This document shows, one piece after another, positions 9,283 to 19,359 of a stretch of DNA of 64,000 bases (positions are counted from its first letter, which is position 1; each line of letters opens with the position of its first letter). Under the pieces are notes generated by a model. It was not told where the DNA came from. It saw only the letters and a list, made by a program, of their open reading frames with translations, and did not search any database. Position numbers and translations under genes: made by a program. Source of the stretch: Flagellimonas allohymeniacidonis (GTDB lineage Bacteria; Bacteroidota; Bacteroidia; Flavobacteriales; Flavobacteriaceae). The stretch covers positions 1,155,290-1,219,289 of the forward strand of contig NZ_SGIU01000001.1 of the NCBI RefSeq assembly GCF_004296335.1, in the 5' to 3' direction.

Positions 9283-9657
9283 ATGAAACAAATAATAATC
9301 GGTGTGGCTTTGATGCTAATGAGCTATGGCTGCACACAAAATGAACAAGAAATGAAACAAGCAAGCTGTATGGAGGTCGTAACCTTTAAAGTGAACCCCA
9401 ACAACACCAACGAACAATTGAAACAAGCCATGGAGGCCACAAACCAATTCATAAAGGAATTTGATGGTTTTGTAAGTCGCAACACCTCTATGAACGAAGA
9501 AGGGGAATTTGTGGATGTTGTACTTTGGGAAAGTAAAGCAAAAGCATTGAAGGCTGCTGAACAACTTATGCAAAATCCGGAATTGGCCAAAAACTTTGCA
9601 TTGATCGATCCCAAGAGTATAGTGATGAACCACTACACTATTTTTTCAGCACAATAA
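9283..9657 (+). CDS. Small lipoprotein with ABM/dimeric alpha-beta barrel-like domain
   Basis: 124 residues. Lipobox-like SYGC gives Cys17 as the predicted lipidation site. The mature part resembles antibiotic-biosynthesis-monooxygenase-like dimeric alpha+beta barrels (MEVVTFKVNPNNTNEQLKQA, then FVSRNTSMNEEGEFVDVVLWES), which act as small monooxygenases or ligand binders. No catalytic residues can be assigned. Lies 60 bases after the WYL regulator and overlaps the next gene by one base (TAATG). Function unknown. Confidence 0.72.
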   Translation: MKQIIIGVALMLMSYGCTQNEQEMKQASCMEVVTFKVNPNNTNEQLKQAMEATNQFIKEFDGFVSRNTSMNEEGEFVDVVLWESKAKALKAAEQLMQNPELAKNFALIDPKSIVMNHYTIFSAQ

Positions 9658-10058
9658 TGAACAAGTTTCAAAAGGTGGCATTTGCCAATGTTGAAGAATT
9701 TCTTGATTTTCTTCCAGAAGATGAATTGCAAATAGTAAACTTTCTGCGCCAACTAATACACAATTGTTTTCTGGAATACAAAGAGAAGTTGGCTTACAAT
9801 GTTCCCTTTTATTATCGAAACAAACGCATATGCTGTATATGGCCGGCTTCTGTACCCTGGGGCAACCTTTCCCAGGGTGTGGCCTTGGCCTTTGTTCGAG
9901 CCAAAGAAATAGATCCCACTAACGAATTGCTCGGCATGGACCAGAGAAAAACCGTGGGCAGAATTGTTATAAAATCAATGGATGAATTACGGGGAGATAA
10001 CTTAGAACTCATAAAGTTCTTGCTTCAGGAAGCCTATCGAATTGATTCAAATTTATAG
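9657..10058 (+). CDS. DUF1801 domain protein
   Basis: 133 residues, no signal peptide. Matches the DUF1801/YdhG-like fold: FLRQLIHNCFLEYKEKLAYNVPFYYRNKRICCIWP, then a C-terminal helical segment KFLLQEAYRID. DUF1801 proteins are small cytoplasmic proteins with no settled biochemical role; some are structurally related to YdeI proteins. Start overlaps the previous stop, so it is co-translated with the small lipoprotein. Confidence 0.75.
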   Translation: MNKFQKVAFANVEEFLDFLPEDELQIVNFLRQLIHNCFLEYKEKLAYNVPFYYRNKRICCIWPASVPWGNLSQGVALAFVRAKEIDPTNELLGMDQRKTVGRIVIKSMDELRGDNLELIKFLLQEAYRIDSNL

Positions 10059-10139
10059 GCACTTTAAGCATCCGGCCTTAACACCATTTTAAGAAATCGA
10101 CTTGGCCTTTTTGGTATCTTTAGCTGATTAAACCAGCTA

Positions 10140-13100
10140 ATGATGAAATACCTCCTCTCGCTACTAAGCCTTTTACTTTTCCTGCCCCTAATAGCCCAAG
10201 AAGAAAAAAAAGAAGATAACAAGTGGGAGGTCGCAAATCCAGAGGGAGATTTTAACTATCAAGAGCACAAGTTTACCACAGACGAAGGTACCTGGATGAA
10301 CCTTGATGTAAGCCCCAATGGTAAGACCATAGTATTCGATATGATGGGAGACATCTACAGTATGCCCATCTCTGGAGGAACGGCGACAGCGTTACGAACA
10401 GGAATTCCTTTTGAAATTCAACCACGCTTCAGCCCCGACGGTTCCAAAATTTCTTTTACCAGCGATGCCGGTGGGGGTGATAATATTTGGGTAATGGATA
10501 AGGATGGCTCCAACGCCAAACAAATAACCAAGGAAAAGTTTAGGCTGCTCAACAACTCCTATTGGATGCCTGATGGTAATTACCTTGTTGCTCGCAAGCA
10601 CTTTACCTCACAGCGTTCGCTGGGAGCCGGTGAAATTTGGCAGTATCACATCACTGGGGGGTCAGGACTTCAGGTCACAAAGCGAAAAAATGACCAACAA
10701 GATGTCAACGAACCCAATATCTCTCCCGATGGCCGTTACCTCTATTATAGCGAGGATATGTATCCGGGAGGGTTCTTTCAGTACAACAAGGACCCCAACA
10801 AGCAGATTTACGCTATTAAGCGATATGATTTTGAAACCGGTGAAACCGTAACCATCACCGGAGGCCCCGGTGGGGCAGCACGTCCCCAAGTCTCACGTGA
10901 TGGGAAAATGTTGGCTTTTGTGAAACGGGTGCGCACCAAAACCGTACTTTTCCTTCATGACCTACAAACGGGTGAGGAATGGCCCATTTTTGATGGGCTC
11001 AACAAGGATCAACAGGAAGCATGGGCCATTTTTGGGATATATCCCAACTTTAGTTGGATGCCCGACAATCAAAGTTTGGTGTTTTGGAACAAAGGAAAAA
11101 TATATCGAATTGATGTCAACAGTCTTCAAGTGACCCCCATCCCATTTTCCGTAAATGCGAACATCAAAATTGCGGAAACCTTGAAGGTTGATTCTCCAGT
11201 GGCCCCAGATCAGTTCACGGCTAAAGTTATTCGTCATGCGGTGACCTCTCCGGACCAAAAAACATTGGTATTCAACGCACTGGGCTATTTATGGAGTAAA
11301 AAATTACCAAATGGTAAACCAAAACGATTGACCAACGGTACCGATTTTGAATTTGAACCTGCCTTCTCTCCTGATGGAAAGACCATTGCATTTGTCACTT
11401 GGAACGACCAAGAGCTGGGAAGCATTTACAAAATACCTACCACTGGTGGAACCATGACCCCTTTGACTTCAGAAAAAGGAATTTACCGTACCCCCTCCTT
11501 TAGTCCCGATGGTAAAAAATTGGTATATCGGAAGGAACCGGGCAATAGTGATCAGGGCATTAGTTTTGCCAAGAACACCGGTCTATACCTCATGAATTCA
11601 GATGGTTCCAACAAAAAGTGGATTTCAGATGAGGGTGAATACCCCCTGTTCACAAAGGATGGTCAACGCATTTTTTATCAAACCGGAGGATACTATTTTG
11701 GAAATCTAACCAAACAGCTAAAATCAGTCAACTTAAATGGCAAGGATGAAAAAGCTCATGTAAAGTCCAAGTATGCCAATCGATTGGTTCCTAGTCCAGA
11801 CAATAAATGGATTGCCTTCACACATTTGCATAAGGCCTACATCGCTCCTTTGGTGTTGAATGGTAAGGAGCTAGATCTGGACAACAAGTCAAAGTATGTC
11901 CCTGTTTCCCAAATTTCAAAAGATGCCGGTATTAATCTGCATTGGTCCTTGGATAGTAAAAAGGTTTTCTGGACCCTAGGCGATGAATATTTTGCAAATG
12001 ACATTAAGGATCGCTATACTTTTCTGCCCAATTCTCCCGAAAAAGTTGCGAAGCTCGATAGTGTTGGCGTTAAGGTAGGTTTGATTCAAAAGGCGGACAA
12101 GCCTTCAGGTAGAATTGCTTTCACAAATGCGCGCATCATCACCATGGAAGGTGATGAAGTTATTGAAAAGGGAACTCTGATTGTCAATGAAAATAGGATA
12201 GAATACCTTGGGGCATCGGAAGACATCAATGTTCCATCCAATGCGAAAGTTTATGACGTTTCTGGGAAAACCATTATGCCAGGCATCGTGGATGCCCATG
12301 CTCATATTGGCGGATTCAGGTACGGGCTTACCACACAAAAACACTGGCAGCTTTATGCCAATTTAGCATTTGGCGTGACCACAGCTCATGACCCCTCGGC
12401 CAATACGGAGTCCATTTTTGCCATGTTGGAAATGATAAAAAGTGGAGACATGATAGGTCCTAGAATCTATTCCACTGGAATCATTCTTTATGGTGCGGAT
12501 GGTGACTTTAAGGCCGTCATCAACAATTTGGATGATGCTCGCTCAGCTATTCGAAGAACCAAAGCTTTCGGTGCAAAATCAGTGAAAAGTTACAACCAGC
12601 CCCGACGTGACCAAAGGCAACAGGTAATGCAAGCGGCAAGGGAACTTGGAATCAATGTGGTACCCGAAGGAGGTTCAACCTTCTACCATAACATGACCAT
12701 GATCATGGACGGTCATACCGGGATTGAGCACAACATTCCAGTGGCACCTGTTTACAAAGACGTAAAAGAGTTATGGAAAACCAGTAATTCAGGTTATACC
12801 CCTACCCTAATTGTGAATTACGGGGGAATGAACGGAGAATACTTCTTTTATCAAAAAGACAACGTTTGGGAAAACGAAAAACTGCTCAAGTATACTCCGA
12901 GAGGATTGGTTGATGCACGGGCAAGATATCGTACTATGATTCCCGATGAAGAATATGAAAATGGACATATCCTTGTATCAAAAACCGCTACCGAATTGAC
13001 CAATGAAGGAGTGAAGGTGAATATGGGTGCCCATGGACAGCTTCAAGGACTTGGAGCACACTGGGAACTTTGGATGTTGCATCAAGGTGGAATGACCAAT

Positions 13101-13430
13101 TTACAAGCTTTAAAGGCAGCTACCATCAATGGGGCTGAATATATAGGGGCAGGCCAAGAAATAGGCTCCTTGAAAGTGGGTAAGCTTGCCGATTTGATAG
13201 TGCTGGACGAAAATCCCCTCGAAGACATCCGAAATACCGAAACCGTAAAATATACCATGGTCAATGGTCGCCTATACGATACAGGCACCATGAATGAAAT
13301 TGGCAACACCCAAAGGGAACGAAGCAAATTCTGGTGGGAAAACAACAAATACAGTACGGCTTTTCCTTGGCACCAAGATGTACAAAGTTTCACACAACCT
13401 GGTTGCGGCTGCCATGTAGGTCATCATTAA
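10140..13430 (+). CDS. Exported amidohydrolase with N-terminal TolB-like beta-propeller
   Basis: 1096 residues with signal peptide (~1-19, ending PLIAQ). Residues ~35-640 contain WD40/PD40-type propeller blades with repeated SPDG/SPNG motifs (FSPDGSKISFTSD, ISPDGRYLYYSED, FSPDGKTIAFV). Residues ~655-1060 are an amidohydrolase: DAHAH with metal-binding His720 and His722, later GHTGIEHN, and the C-terminal KVGKLADLIVLDENPL typical of the superfamily. Likely a periplasmic hydrolase of cyclic amides or dipeptides (prolidase-like relatives). Two ATG codons lie at 10140 and 10143. Heads a group with the sortilin-like, S9 and DUF2490 genes. Substrate unknown. Confidence 0.88.
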   Translation: MMKYLLSLLSLLLFLPLIAQEEKKEDNKWEVANPEGDFNYQEHKFTTDEGTWMNLDVSPNGKTIVFDMMGDIYSMPISGGTATALRTGIPFEIQPRFSPDGSKISFTSDAGGGDNIWVMDKDGSNAKQITKEKFRLLNNSYWMPDGNYLVARKHFTSQRSLGAGEIWQYHITGGSGLQVTKRKNDQQDVNEPNISPDGRYLYYSEDMYPGGFFQYNKDPNKQIYAIKRYDFETGETVTITGGPGGAARPQVSRDGKMLAFVKRVRTKTVLFLHDLQTGEEWPIFDGLNKDQQEAWAIFGIYPNFSWMPDNQSLVFWNKGKIYRIDVNSLQVTPIPFSVNANIKIAETLKVDSPVAPDQFTAKVIRHAVTSPDQKTLVFNALGYLWSKKLPNGKPKRLTNGTDFEFEPAFSPDGKTIAFVTWNDQELGSIYKIPTTGGTMTPLTSEKGIYRTPSFSPDGKKLVYRKEPGNSDQGISFAKNTGLYLMNSDGSNKKWISDEGEYPLFTKDGQRIFYQTGGYYFGNLTKQLKSVNLNGKDEKAHVKSKYANRLVPSPDNKWIAFTHLHKAYIAPLVLNGKELDLDNKSKYVPVSQISKDAGINLHWSLDSKKVFWTLGDEYFANDIKDRYTFLPNSPEKVAKLDSVGVKVGLIQKADKPSGRIAFTNARIITMEGDEVIEKGTLIVNENRIEYLGASEDINVPSNAKVYDVSGKTIMPGIVDAHAHIGGFRYGLTTQKHWQLYANLAFGVTTAHDPSANTESIFAMLEMIKSGDMIGPRIYSTGIILYGADGDFKAVINNLDDARSAIRRTKAFGAKSVKSYNQPRRDQRQQVMQAARELGINVVPEGGSTFYHNMTMIMDGHTGIEHNIPVAPVYKDVKELWKTSNSGYTPTLIVNYGGMNGEYFFYQKDNVWENEKLLKYTPRGLVDARARYRTMIPDEEYENGHILVSKTATELTNEGVKVNMGAHGQLQGLGAHWELWMLHQGGMTNLQALKAATINGAEYIGAGQEIGSLKVGKLADLIVLDENPLEDIRNTETVKYTMVNGRLYDTGTMNEIGNTQRERSKFWWENNKYSTAFPWHQDVQSFTQPGCGCHVGHH

Positions 13431-13465
13431 AAACTAAACTCATAAAACTAATTCTCATAAATCCT

Positions 13466-16400
13466 ATGAAAAAACTACTACCCTTCCTTGTATTGTTGAT
13501 TACGGCAAGCGCTTCCGCTCAAGAGTTCACAATGGACCTCGTTCAGGACATGAAACCCCGAAATATTGGGCCTGCAGGAATGAGCGGCAGGGTCACGGCC
13601 ATCGACGTTGTGCTTTCCAACCCAGATATTATGTATGTGGGAACAGCCTCAGGAGGCCTTTGGAAATCAACTTCCGGAGGTATCAAATGGGAGCCCATTT
13701 TTGACAAACAAGTCACAGGTTCCATTGGTGCTGTAGCCATCCAACAATCAAATCCATCAGTTATTTGGGTGGGCACAGGAGAAGGAAATCCAAGAAACAG
13801 TTTGAACGGAGGCTACGGAATTTTCAAATCTTTGGATGGGGGGAAGACATGGAAATCCATGGGATTGGAGAAAACACGTCACATCCATCGGGTCATCATT
13901 GACCCAACAGACCCAAATATAGTATATGCAGGTGCCATTGGTTCTCCATGGGGTGTGCATCCGGAACGAGGTGTCTACAAAACCACAGATGGAGGTGCAA
14001 CCTGGGAAAAAATCCTGTTTGTCAATGAAAAGACCGGTGTGGCCGATTTGATCATGGACCCTACCAATCCAAACAAGTTGATTGCAGCTATGTGGGAACA
14101 CAAAAGAGACCCTTGGTTTTTCAAATCTGGAGGTAACGGCAGTGGACTGCACATAACCCATGATGGTGGAAAGACCTGGAAACAACTTACCGAGGAAGAT
14201 GGATTGCCTAAAGGGGAATTGGGACGTATTGGAGTTGCCATGGCCACGAACAAGCCGAACGTGGTTTACGCACTTGTGGAGGCTAAAAAGAATGCACTAT
14301 ATCGCTCAGATGATGGAGGCTTGAAATGGAAGAAGATCAACGACAAAAATGACATAGGAAACCGTCCTTTTTACTACTCTGAAATTTATGTAGATCCAGA
14401 AAATGAGAACCGGGTGTATTCCATTTTCACCTATGTGAATGTATCGGAAGACGGCGGGAAGAATTTTAAACAGTTGATGCCCGCCTACCAAGTGGATAAC
14501 GGGGTACATCCTGACCACCATGCATGGTGGATTCACCCCGATAACGGCCAATTCATGATTGACGGAAACGATGGCGGTATGAACATTACCAAAGATGGTG
14601 GAAAAACATGGCGTTTTATTGGCAACCTTCCTGTTGCCCAGTTTTATCATATCAATGTGGACAATGAATATCCTTATAACGTTTATGGTGGCATGCAGGA
14701 TAATGGCTCTTGGCGTGGGCCGTCCTACGTATGGAGGGCGCAAGGTATACGTAACAGCTACTGGCAAGAAATTGCCTTTGGCGATGGTTTTGATGTGGTC
14801 CCCGACCTCGATAACAATCAATTCGGATATGCCATGAGTCAACAAGGGTTTGTGTCTCGATACGATTGGAAAACGGGTAACAATTATATTGTCCGTCCAA
14901 CCCCACCCGATGCCACAACCAAACTTCGCTTTAACTGGAATGCAGGTATTGGTCAAGACCCATTCGACAACGGCACTGTGTACTTCGGTAGTCAGTTTGT
15001 TCACAAAAGCACCAACAAAGGACTTACGTGGACCACGATTTCCCCAGATTTGACTACCAATGACAAGCAAAAACAGAAACAAAGTGAAAGCGGCGGATTG
15101 ACCATGGATGCAACTGGAGCGGAAAATCATTGCACCATTTTGGTCATTGAACCTTCACTAGTGGAAAAAGATATGCTTTGGGTAGGTACCGATGACGGGC
15201 GAGTTCACTATACACAAAACGGTGGTTCGAACTGGACAGAGGTTACCGATAATATCAAAGGTTTGCCTAAAGGCAGTTGGATACCGCAAATTAAAGCTTC
15301 CAAAACCAATAAGGGAGAGGCCCTTTTGGTAGCCAACGACTACAGACGATTCAATTACACCCCTTATGCTTATCGCACTAAGGACTATGGCAGAACTTGG
15401 ACTCGAATTGTGGATGGAAATGATGTAGAAAGTTATGCTCTATCTATCGTAGAGGATGAGAAAAATCCAAATTTGATGTTTTTGGGGACGGATGATGGTC
15501 TTTACATTTCATTTAATGCAGGAAATGAATGGCAAAAATGGACTGAAGGCTTCCCCACCGTATCCACTAAGGATTTGGTCATCCATCCCAGAGAAAATGA
15601 TTTGATTATAGGAACTTTTGGAAGGGCCGCGTGGGTATTGGATGATATTCGCCCTTTAAGATCTTTGGCCAGCAATACTTCAGATTTACAAAAAGAAATA
15701 AGCCTTTTTGAAAGTCCAGATGCTTACTTGGCGGCCTATCAACAAGCTACTGGAAGTCGTTTTGGGGGTGATGCTCTATATAACGGAGAAAATCGCAAGC
15801 GCGGTGCCATGATCACCTATTATTTGAAGGAAGGATATAAAAAGGAGAAGGAAGCTAAAAAAGAAGAAGGCAATGGAGAGGAGGATACATCTTCTGCTGA
15901 CAATATGAAAGAAAAGAAACATACCAAAGATTCCATTTCCTTCAAGTTTTATGATGGGGATCGGCTAATACGCACCCTTAAACATAAGACCCCCGAAAAG
16001 GCTGGGTTCCATAGAGTTTATTGGGAATTGGATGAAAAAGGTCCGGATAGACCTGCACGTAAAATTTCCAAGAATAAAAAAGAGAATGGTGGTATCAACG
16101 TACTACCAGGAACCTACAAAGTAAAGGTGCAATATGGGGAAATGACGGATTCCACAAGCGTTACGGTAAAGGCAGACCCCAGATTGCCGGTAAACCAAGC
16201 TTCTCTGAAAGAAGTGTACGAAACCGGCAAAAAACTGGAGGCCTATACCCAAAAGGTGGCCGATGCGGTTAAACAGCTGGTGCAGAGCAAAGATTTGGCG
16301 AACAAATTCTCCAAAGAACTTAAAGAATTGGATGAAGAAAAATTTAAAGATCAAATCAAAGCATCAAAAGATATCGTAAAGCAGATTGATTCGGTAATAG

Positions 16401-16681
16401 CTTTGTATCTTGGTAAGGAGGACAAACGCCAAGGAATCACTCGAAATCCTGAGATATCCGTTGTTCAACGTTTAAATACTGCAGGATTCTATGCAAGAAC
16501 ACGTAAATCAGGTATCACGGAAACCGAAAGAAGCTTGGTAAAGTACGCCGAAGACGACTTAAGATCGACCTTAGGAAAGACCAATACCTTTTTCTCAGAA
16601 AAATGGAAAGCTTATAGAACATCTATAGAATCACTCGACCTATCACCGTTCAAGGAAACGGAAACTTTTACAATCAACTAA
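13466..16681 (+). CDS. Exported sortilin/VPS10-like Asp-box beta-propeller protein (glycosyl hydrolase-like)
   Basis: 1071 residues. The frame stays open upstream to 13334, but ATG 13466 begins a clear signal peptide (ASASAQ, ~20). Asp-box motifs recur: LDGGKTWKS, TDGGATWEK, HDGGKTWKQ, DDGGLKWKK, KDGGKTWRF. These mark a multi-bladed sialidase/VPS10-like propeller over ~25-720. The C-terminal ~350 residues include a charged region (~790-830) and a beta-sandwich plus helical domain (GTYKVKVQYG, then KKLEAYTQKV). Annotated in relatives as VPS10-domain protein or glycosyl hydrolase; no catalytic residues are evident, so binding rather than hydrolysis is possible. 35 bases after the amidohydrolase. 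Confidence 0.85.
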   Translation: MKKLLPFLVLLITASASAQEFTMDLVQDMKPRNIGPAGMSGRVTAIDVVLSNPDIMYVGTASGGLWKSTSGGIKWEPIFDKQVTGSIGAVAIQQSNPSVIWVGTGEGNPRNSLNGGYGIFKSLDGGKTWKSMGLEKTRHIHRVIIDPTDPNIVYAGAIGSPWGVHPERGVYKTTDGGATWEKILFVNEKTGVADLIMDPTNPNKLIAAMWEHKRDPWFFKSGGNGSGLHITHDGGKTWKQLTEEDGLPKGELGRIGVAMATNKPNVVYALVEAKKNALYRSDDGGLKWKKINDKNDIGNRPFYYSEIYVDPENENRVYSIFTYVNVSEDGGKNFKQLMPAYQVDNGVHPDHHAWWIHPDNGQFMIDGNDGGMNITKDGGKTWRFIGNLPVAQFYHINVDNEYPYNVYGGMQDNGSWRGPSYVWRAQGIRNSYWQEIAFGDGFDVVPDLDNNQFGYAMSQQGFVSRYDWKTGNNYIVRPTPPDATTKLRFNWNAGIGQDPFDNGTVYFGSQFVHKSTNKGLTWTTISPDLTTNDKQKQKQSESGGLTMDATGAENHCTILVIEPSLVEKDMLWVGTDDGRVHYTQNGGSNWTEVTDNIKGLPKGSWIPQIKASKTNKGEALLVANDYRRFNYTPYAYRTKDYGRTWTRIVDGNDVESYALSIVEDEKNPNLMFLGTDDGLYISFNAGNEWQKWTEGFPTVSTKDLVIHPRENDLIIGTFGRAAWVLDDIRPLRSLASNTSDLQKEISLFESPDAYLAAYQQATGSRFGGDALYNGENRKRGAMITYYLKEGYKKEKEAKKEEGNGEEDTSSADNMKEKKHTKDSISFKFYDGDRLIRTLKHKTPEKAGFHRVYWELDEKGPDRPARKISKNKKENGGINVLPGTYKVKVQYGEMTDSTSVTVKADPRLPVNQASLKEVYETGKKLEAYTQKVADAVKQLVQSKDLANKFSKELKELDEEKFKDQIKASKDIVKQIDSVIALYLGKEDKRQGITRNPEISVVQRLNTAGFYARTRKSGITETERSLVKYAEDDLRSTLGKTNTFFSEKWKAYRTSIESLDLSPFKETETFTIN

Positions 16682-16695
16682 AAAATAAACAGAAC

Positions 16696-18618
16696 ATGAA
16701 AAAAGCACTGTTTTGCATTTCCCTAGTACTCCTGTGGAACTGTAAAGAAAAAAAAGAAGAACCCGCCAGCATAGCTGAAACTCTAAAGACCTATACCATT
16801 GATCAGATGATGGACAATGAGACGGTTTTCGGAGGAAGTTTTTCCCCAGATAAGTCCAATTTATTGGTAACCAGCAACAAAACTGGAATCTATAACATGT
16901 ATCAGGTTGATTTGGAAACCGAGGAATTTCATCCCATCACGGCATCGGACAGTTCTTCTGTATTTGCTGTTTCCTATTTTCCAAAAGACTCTCGTATGTT
17001 ATTCCGAATGGACAACAATGGTGATGAGGTCTATCAACTGTATCTCAGAGATACCACAGGAACGGTTTCCAATCTTACTCCTTATGAAGGCGCCAGAAGC
17101 CTATTTTATGGTTGGAGCGACGATGAAACCGCATTCTATTTTGGCTCAAACAAACGGGATAAACGATTTAACGATGTATACAAAATGGATTTGGGCACCT
17201 TGGAACCCAGTCTTATGTATCAAAATAATGATGGTACGAATGTATCCTTGATTTCTCGGGATGAGTCCTATCTGGTTTTGGTTAAATCCATTAACACCAA
17301 CGACAGTGACATTTTCCTGTATGATGTAAAAAGTGGCGAAAAGAAGAAAATCAATACCACCCAAAGTGGTAATTCCCCAGCTGATTTTTCGTTGGACAAC
17401 AAATATGTGTATTACACAACGGATGAAGGTTCTGAGTTTGCCTATTTGGTACGATATAATATTGCAGAAGGCACTAGCGAAAAGGTTCTGCAAAAAGACT
17501 GGGATATTGTAGGCTCCTATTTCACAAGAAATGGCAAGTATAGAGTTTCTTACATCAATGAAGACGCAAAGAATACCATTGAGGTCATGGACACTTCCAC
17601 AGGTGAAAATATTGAACTGCCCCAATTTGAAGGTGGTGATATTACCAATGTATCTTTTTCCCGAGATGAGGAAATGATGCGTTTCTATGTTGGTGGTTCA
17701 AATACACCATCCAACCTATACACTTACAATTTAGGGTCCAAGGAGCAAAAAAGACTCACAAATACCTTAAACGAAGAAATTGTTCCGGAACATTTGGTGG
17801 CCGCCGAAGTTATACGATTCAAGTCGTTTGATGGTCTTGAAGTTCCAGCAATCTACTACAAGCCCCATCAAGCTTCGGAAGAGAACAAAGTCCCAGCCTT
17901 GGTTTGGGTGCATGGGGGTCCTGGAGGGCAATCCCGTCAAAACTTCAGTTCGCTTATCCAATATTTGGTGAATCACGGGTATGCCATTCTTGCCGTTAAC
18001 AATCGAGGAAGTAGTGGGTATGGAAAATCTTTTTATCAAATGGATGACCTAAATCATGGGGACAAAGATTTAAAAGACTGTGTGGAAGGCAAAAATTGGT
18101 TGGCCCAACAAGCGGATATCGATTCAGAAAAAATAGGAATCATTGGAGGCTCTTATGGAGGTTATATGACCATGGCCGCCCTGACCTTTGCTCCTGAGGA
18201 ATTCGACGTAGGTGTCAACATCTTTGGGGTGACCAATTGGTTAAGAACCCTAAAAAGCATTCCGCCGTGGTGGGAGTCCTTTAAGGATGCCCTCTACAAA
18301 GAACTGGGAGATCCGTACACCGCTGATTCCGTAAGACTGCGAGAAATCTCTCCTTTATTCCACACTGATAAGGTCACAAAGCCCCTAATTGTATTGCAAG
18401 GAGCGCAAGACCCCCGAGTGCTTCAGGTAGAATCGGATGAGATCGTTGCTGGTGTCAAAAAGAATGGGGTTCCCGTAGAATATGTGCTTTTTGAAGATGA
18501 AGGCCATGGTTTTGTGAAGAAGGAAAATCAGATTGAGGCTTACAGTAAAATTCTTGAATTTTTGGATATTTATCTCAAAGGAGAAGAAGGAACTCCAATT
18601 AATGACAGTACCCTTTAA
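16696..18618 (+). CDS. S9-family prolyl oligopeptidase-like serine peptidase (lipoprotein)
   Basis: 640 residues; hydrophobic start ending LLWNC gives lipid-modified Cys16, followed by a charged KEKKEE stretch. Residues ~40-360 form a propeller (FSPDKSNLLVTS and similar). The alpha/beta-hydrolase domain carries HGGPGG (oxyanion region), nucleophile Ser486 in GGSYGG, Asp572 in GAQDPR and His604 in DEGHGF: a complete triad. Cleaves short peptides, typically dipeptidyl- or acyl-peptidase-like. Membrane-anchored, facing periplasm or surface. 14 bases after the Asp-box gene and 3 before DUF2490. Confidence 0.92.
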   Translation: MKKALFCISLVLLWNCKEKKEEPASIAETLKTYTIDQMMDNETVFGGSFSPDKSNLLVTSNKTGIYNMYQVDLETEEFHPITASDSSSVFAVSYFPKDSRMLFRMDNNGDEVYQLYLRDTTGTVSNLTPYEGARSLFYGWSDDETAFYFGSNKRDKRFNDVYKMDLGTLEPSLMYQNNDGTNVSLISRDESYLVLVKSINTNDSDIFLYDVKSGEKKKINTTQSGNSPADFSLDNKYVYYTTDEGSEFAYLVRYNIAEGTSEKVLQKDWDIVGSYFTRNGKYRVSYINEDAKNTIEVMDTSTGENIELPQFEGGDITNVSFSRDEEMMRFYVGGSNTPSNLYTYNLGSKEQKRLTNTLNEEIVPEHLVAAEVIRFKSFDGLEVPAIYYKPHQASEENKVPALVWVHGGPGGQSRQNFSSLIQYLVNHGYAILAVNNRGSSGYGKSFYQMDDLNHGDKDLKDCVEGKNWLAQQADIDSEKIGIIGGSYGGYMTMAALTFAPEEFDVGVNIFGVTNWLRTLKSIPPWWESFKDALYKELGDPYTADSVRLREISPLFHTDKVTKPLIVLQGAQDPRVLQVESDEIVAGVKKNGVPVEYVLFEDEGHGFVKKENQIEAYSKILEFLDIYLKGEEGTPINDSTL

Positions 18619-18621
18619 GGT

Positions 18622-19311
18622 ATGAGATTATTCCTGTTGGCTTTTTTCAGTGGTGTACTTTTGATAAACGCTCAAGAAAATGGCGAAGACCAGTTTGGAG
18701 GTTGGTATATGTATTTCGGGATGAACCGCATTTCTGAAAAACTCAGTGTCCATTCCGAAGCCCAATTTCGGTATTACGAAACCTCTGGCAACTTCAATCA
18801 GTTGTTGTTACGAACTGGTTTAAATTACCATATCAATCCAAATGCCATTGCAACAGGTGGCTACGCCTTTATTAAAACCGACGGCTCCTTCGAAGAACCG
18901 GAAAACGGGAGAGACAGTAGGGAACATCGTATTTTTCAGCAATTTATTCTGAAGAATAAAGTCTGGGAATTCTTGTTTGAACATCGCTATCGCCTGGAAC
19001 AACGATTCCTGGATTTTGGAGATTTCACGGATACCCAGCACAGGGCAAGGTACCGCATTCAAGTTACCTTGCCCTTGACCGATGTTTTCTTTCTAAACTT
19101 TTATGATGAACTATTCATAAACCTACAGGACGATCTGTTTGGCCAAAATCGGTTGTATGGGGCTTTGGGAATTCATCTTACCCCCAATAGCAGTGTCCAG
19201 TTAGGATATCTTAGGAATCAATTTACGAGTGCCGTTTTTGACCGACTGCAGATAGGATTTTTCTATAATCCCGACTTAAGGGGTATCTTTAAGAAAAAGG
19301 CGAAGAGCTAG
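18622..19311 (+). CDS. DUF2490 outer-membrane beta-barrel protein
   Basis: 229 residues with a signal peptide ending LINAQ (~17). Alternating amphipathic strands rich in aromatic residues (HSEAQFRYYE, LLRTGLNYHI, FEHRYRLEQRFL, LYGALGIHLT) are typical of DUF2490, a Bacteroidota barrel family of unknown function. Probably the outer-membrane component of the four-gene group starting at 10140, given the three-base gap after the S9 peptidase. A role in passage of peptide substrates is speculation. Confidence 0.82.
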   Translation: MRLFLLAFFSGVLLINAQENGEDQFGGWYMYFGMNRISEKLSVHSEAQFRYYETSGNFNQLLLRTGLNYHINPNAIATGGYAFIKTDGSFEEPENGRDSREHRIFQQFILKNKVWEFLFEHRYRLEQRFLDFGDFTDTQHRARYRIQVTLPLTDVFFLNFYDELFINLQDDLFGQNRLYGALGIHLTPNSSVQLGYLRNQFTSAVFDRLQIGFFYNPDLRGIFKKKAKS

Positions 19312-19359
19312 TCAAATGTTGTCGATGCTCATAGCCATCATCAAACATTTAGCTAGAAA

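Noticed and set aside
14306..15130. 274-codon minus-strand open frame opposite the Asp-box protein
   Set aside because: Lies entirely antisense to a well-supported gene with clear Asp-box motifs; its product has no recognisable domain.
19314..19350. Inverted repeat AAATGTT/AACATTT as terminator after DUF2490
   Set aside because: No T run after the stem and AT-rich; mentioned only as a possible leader structure.
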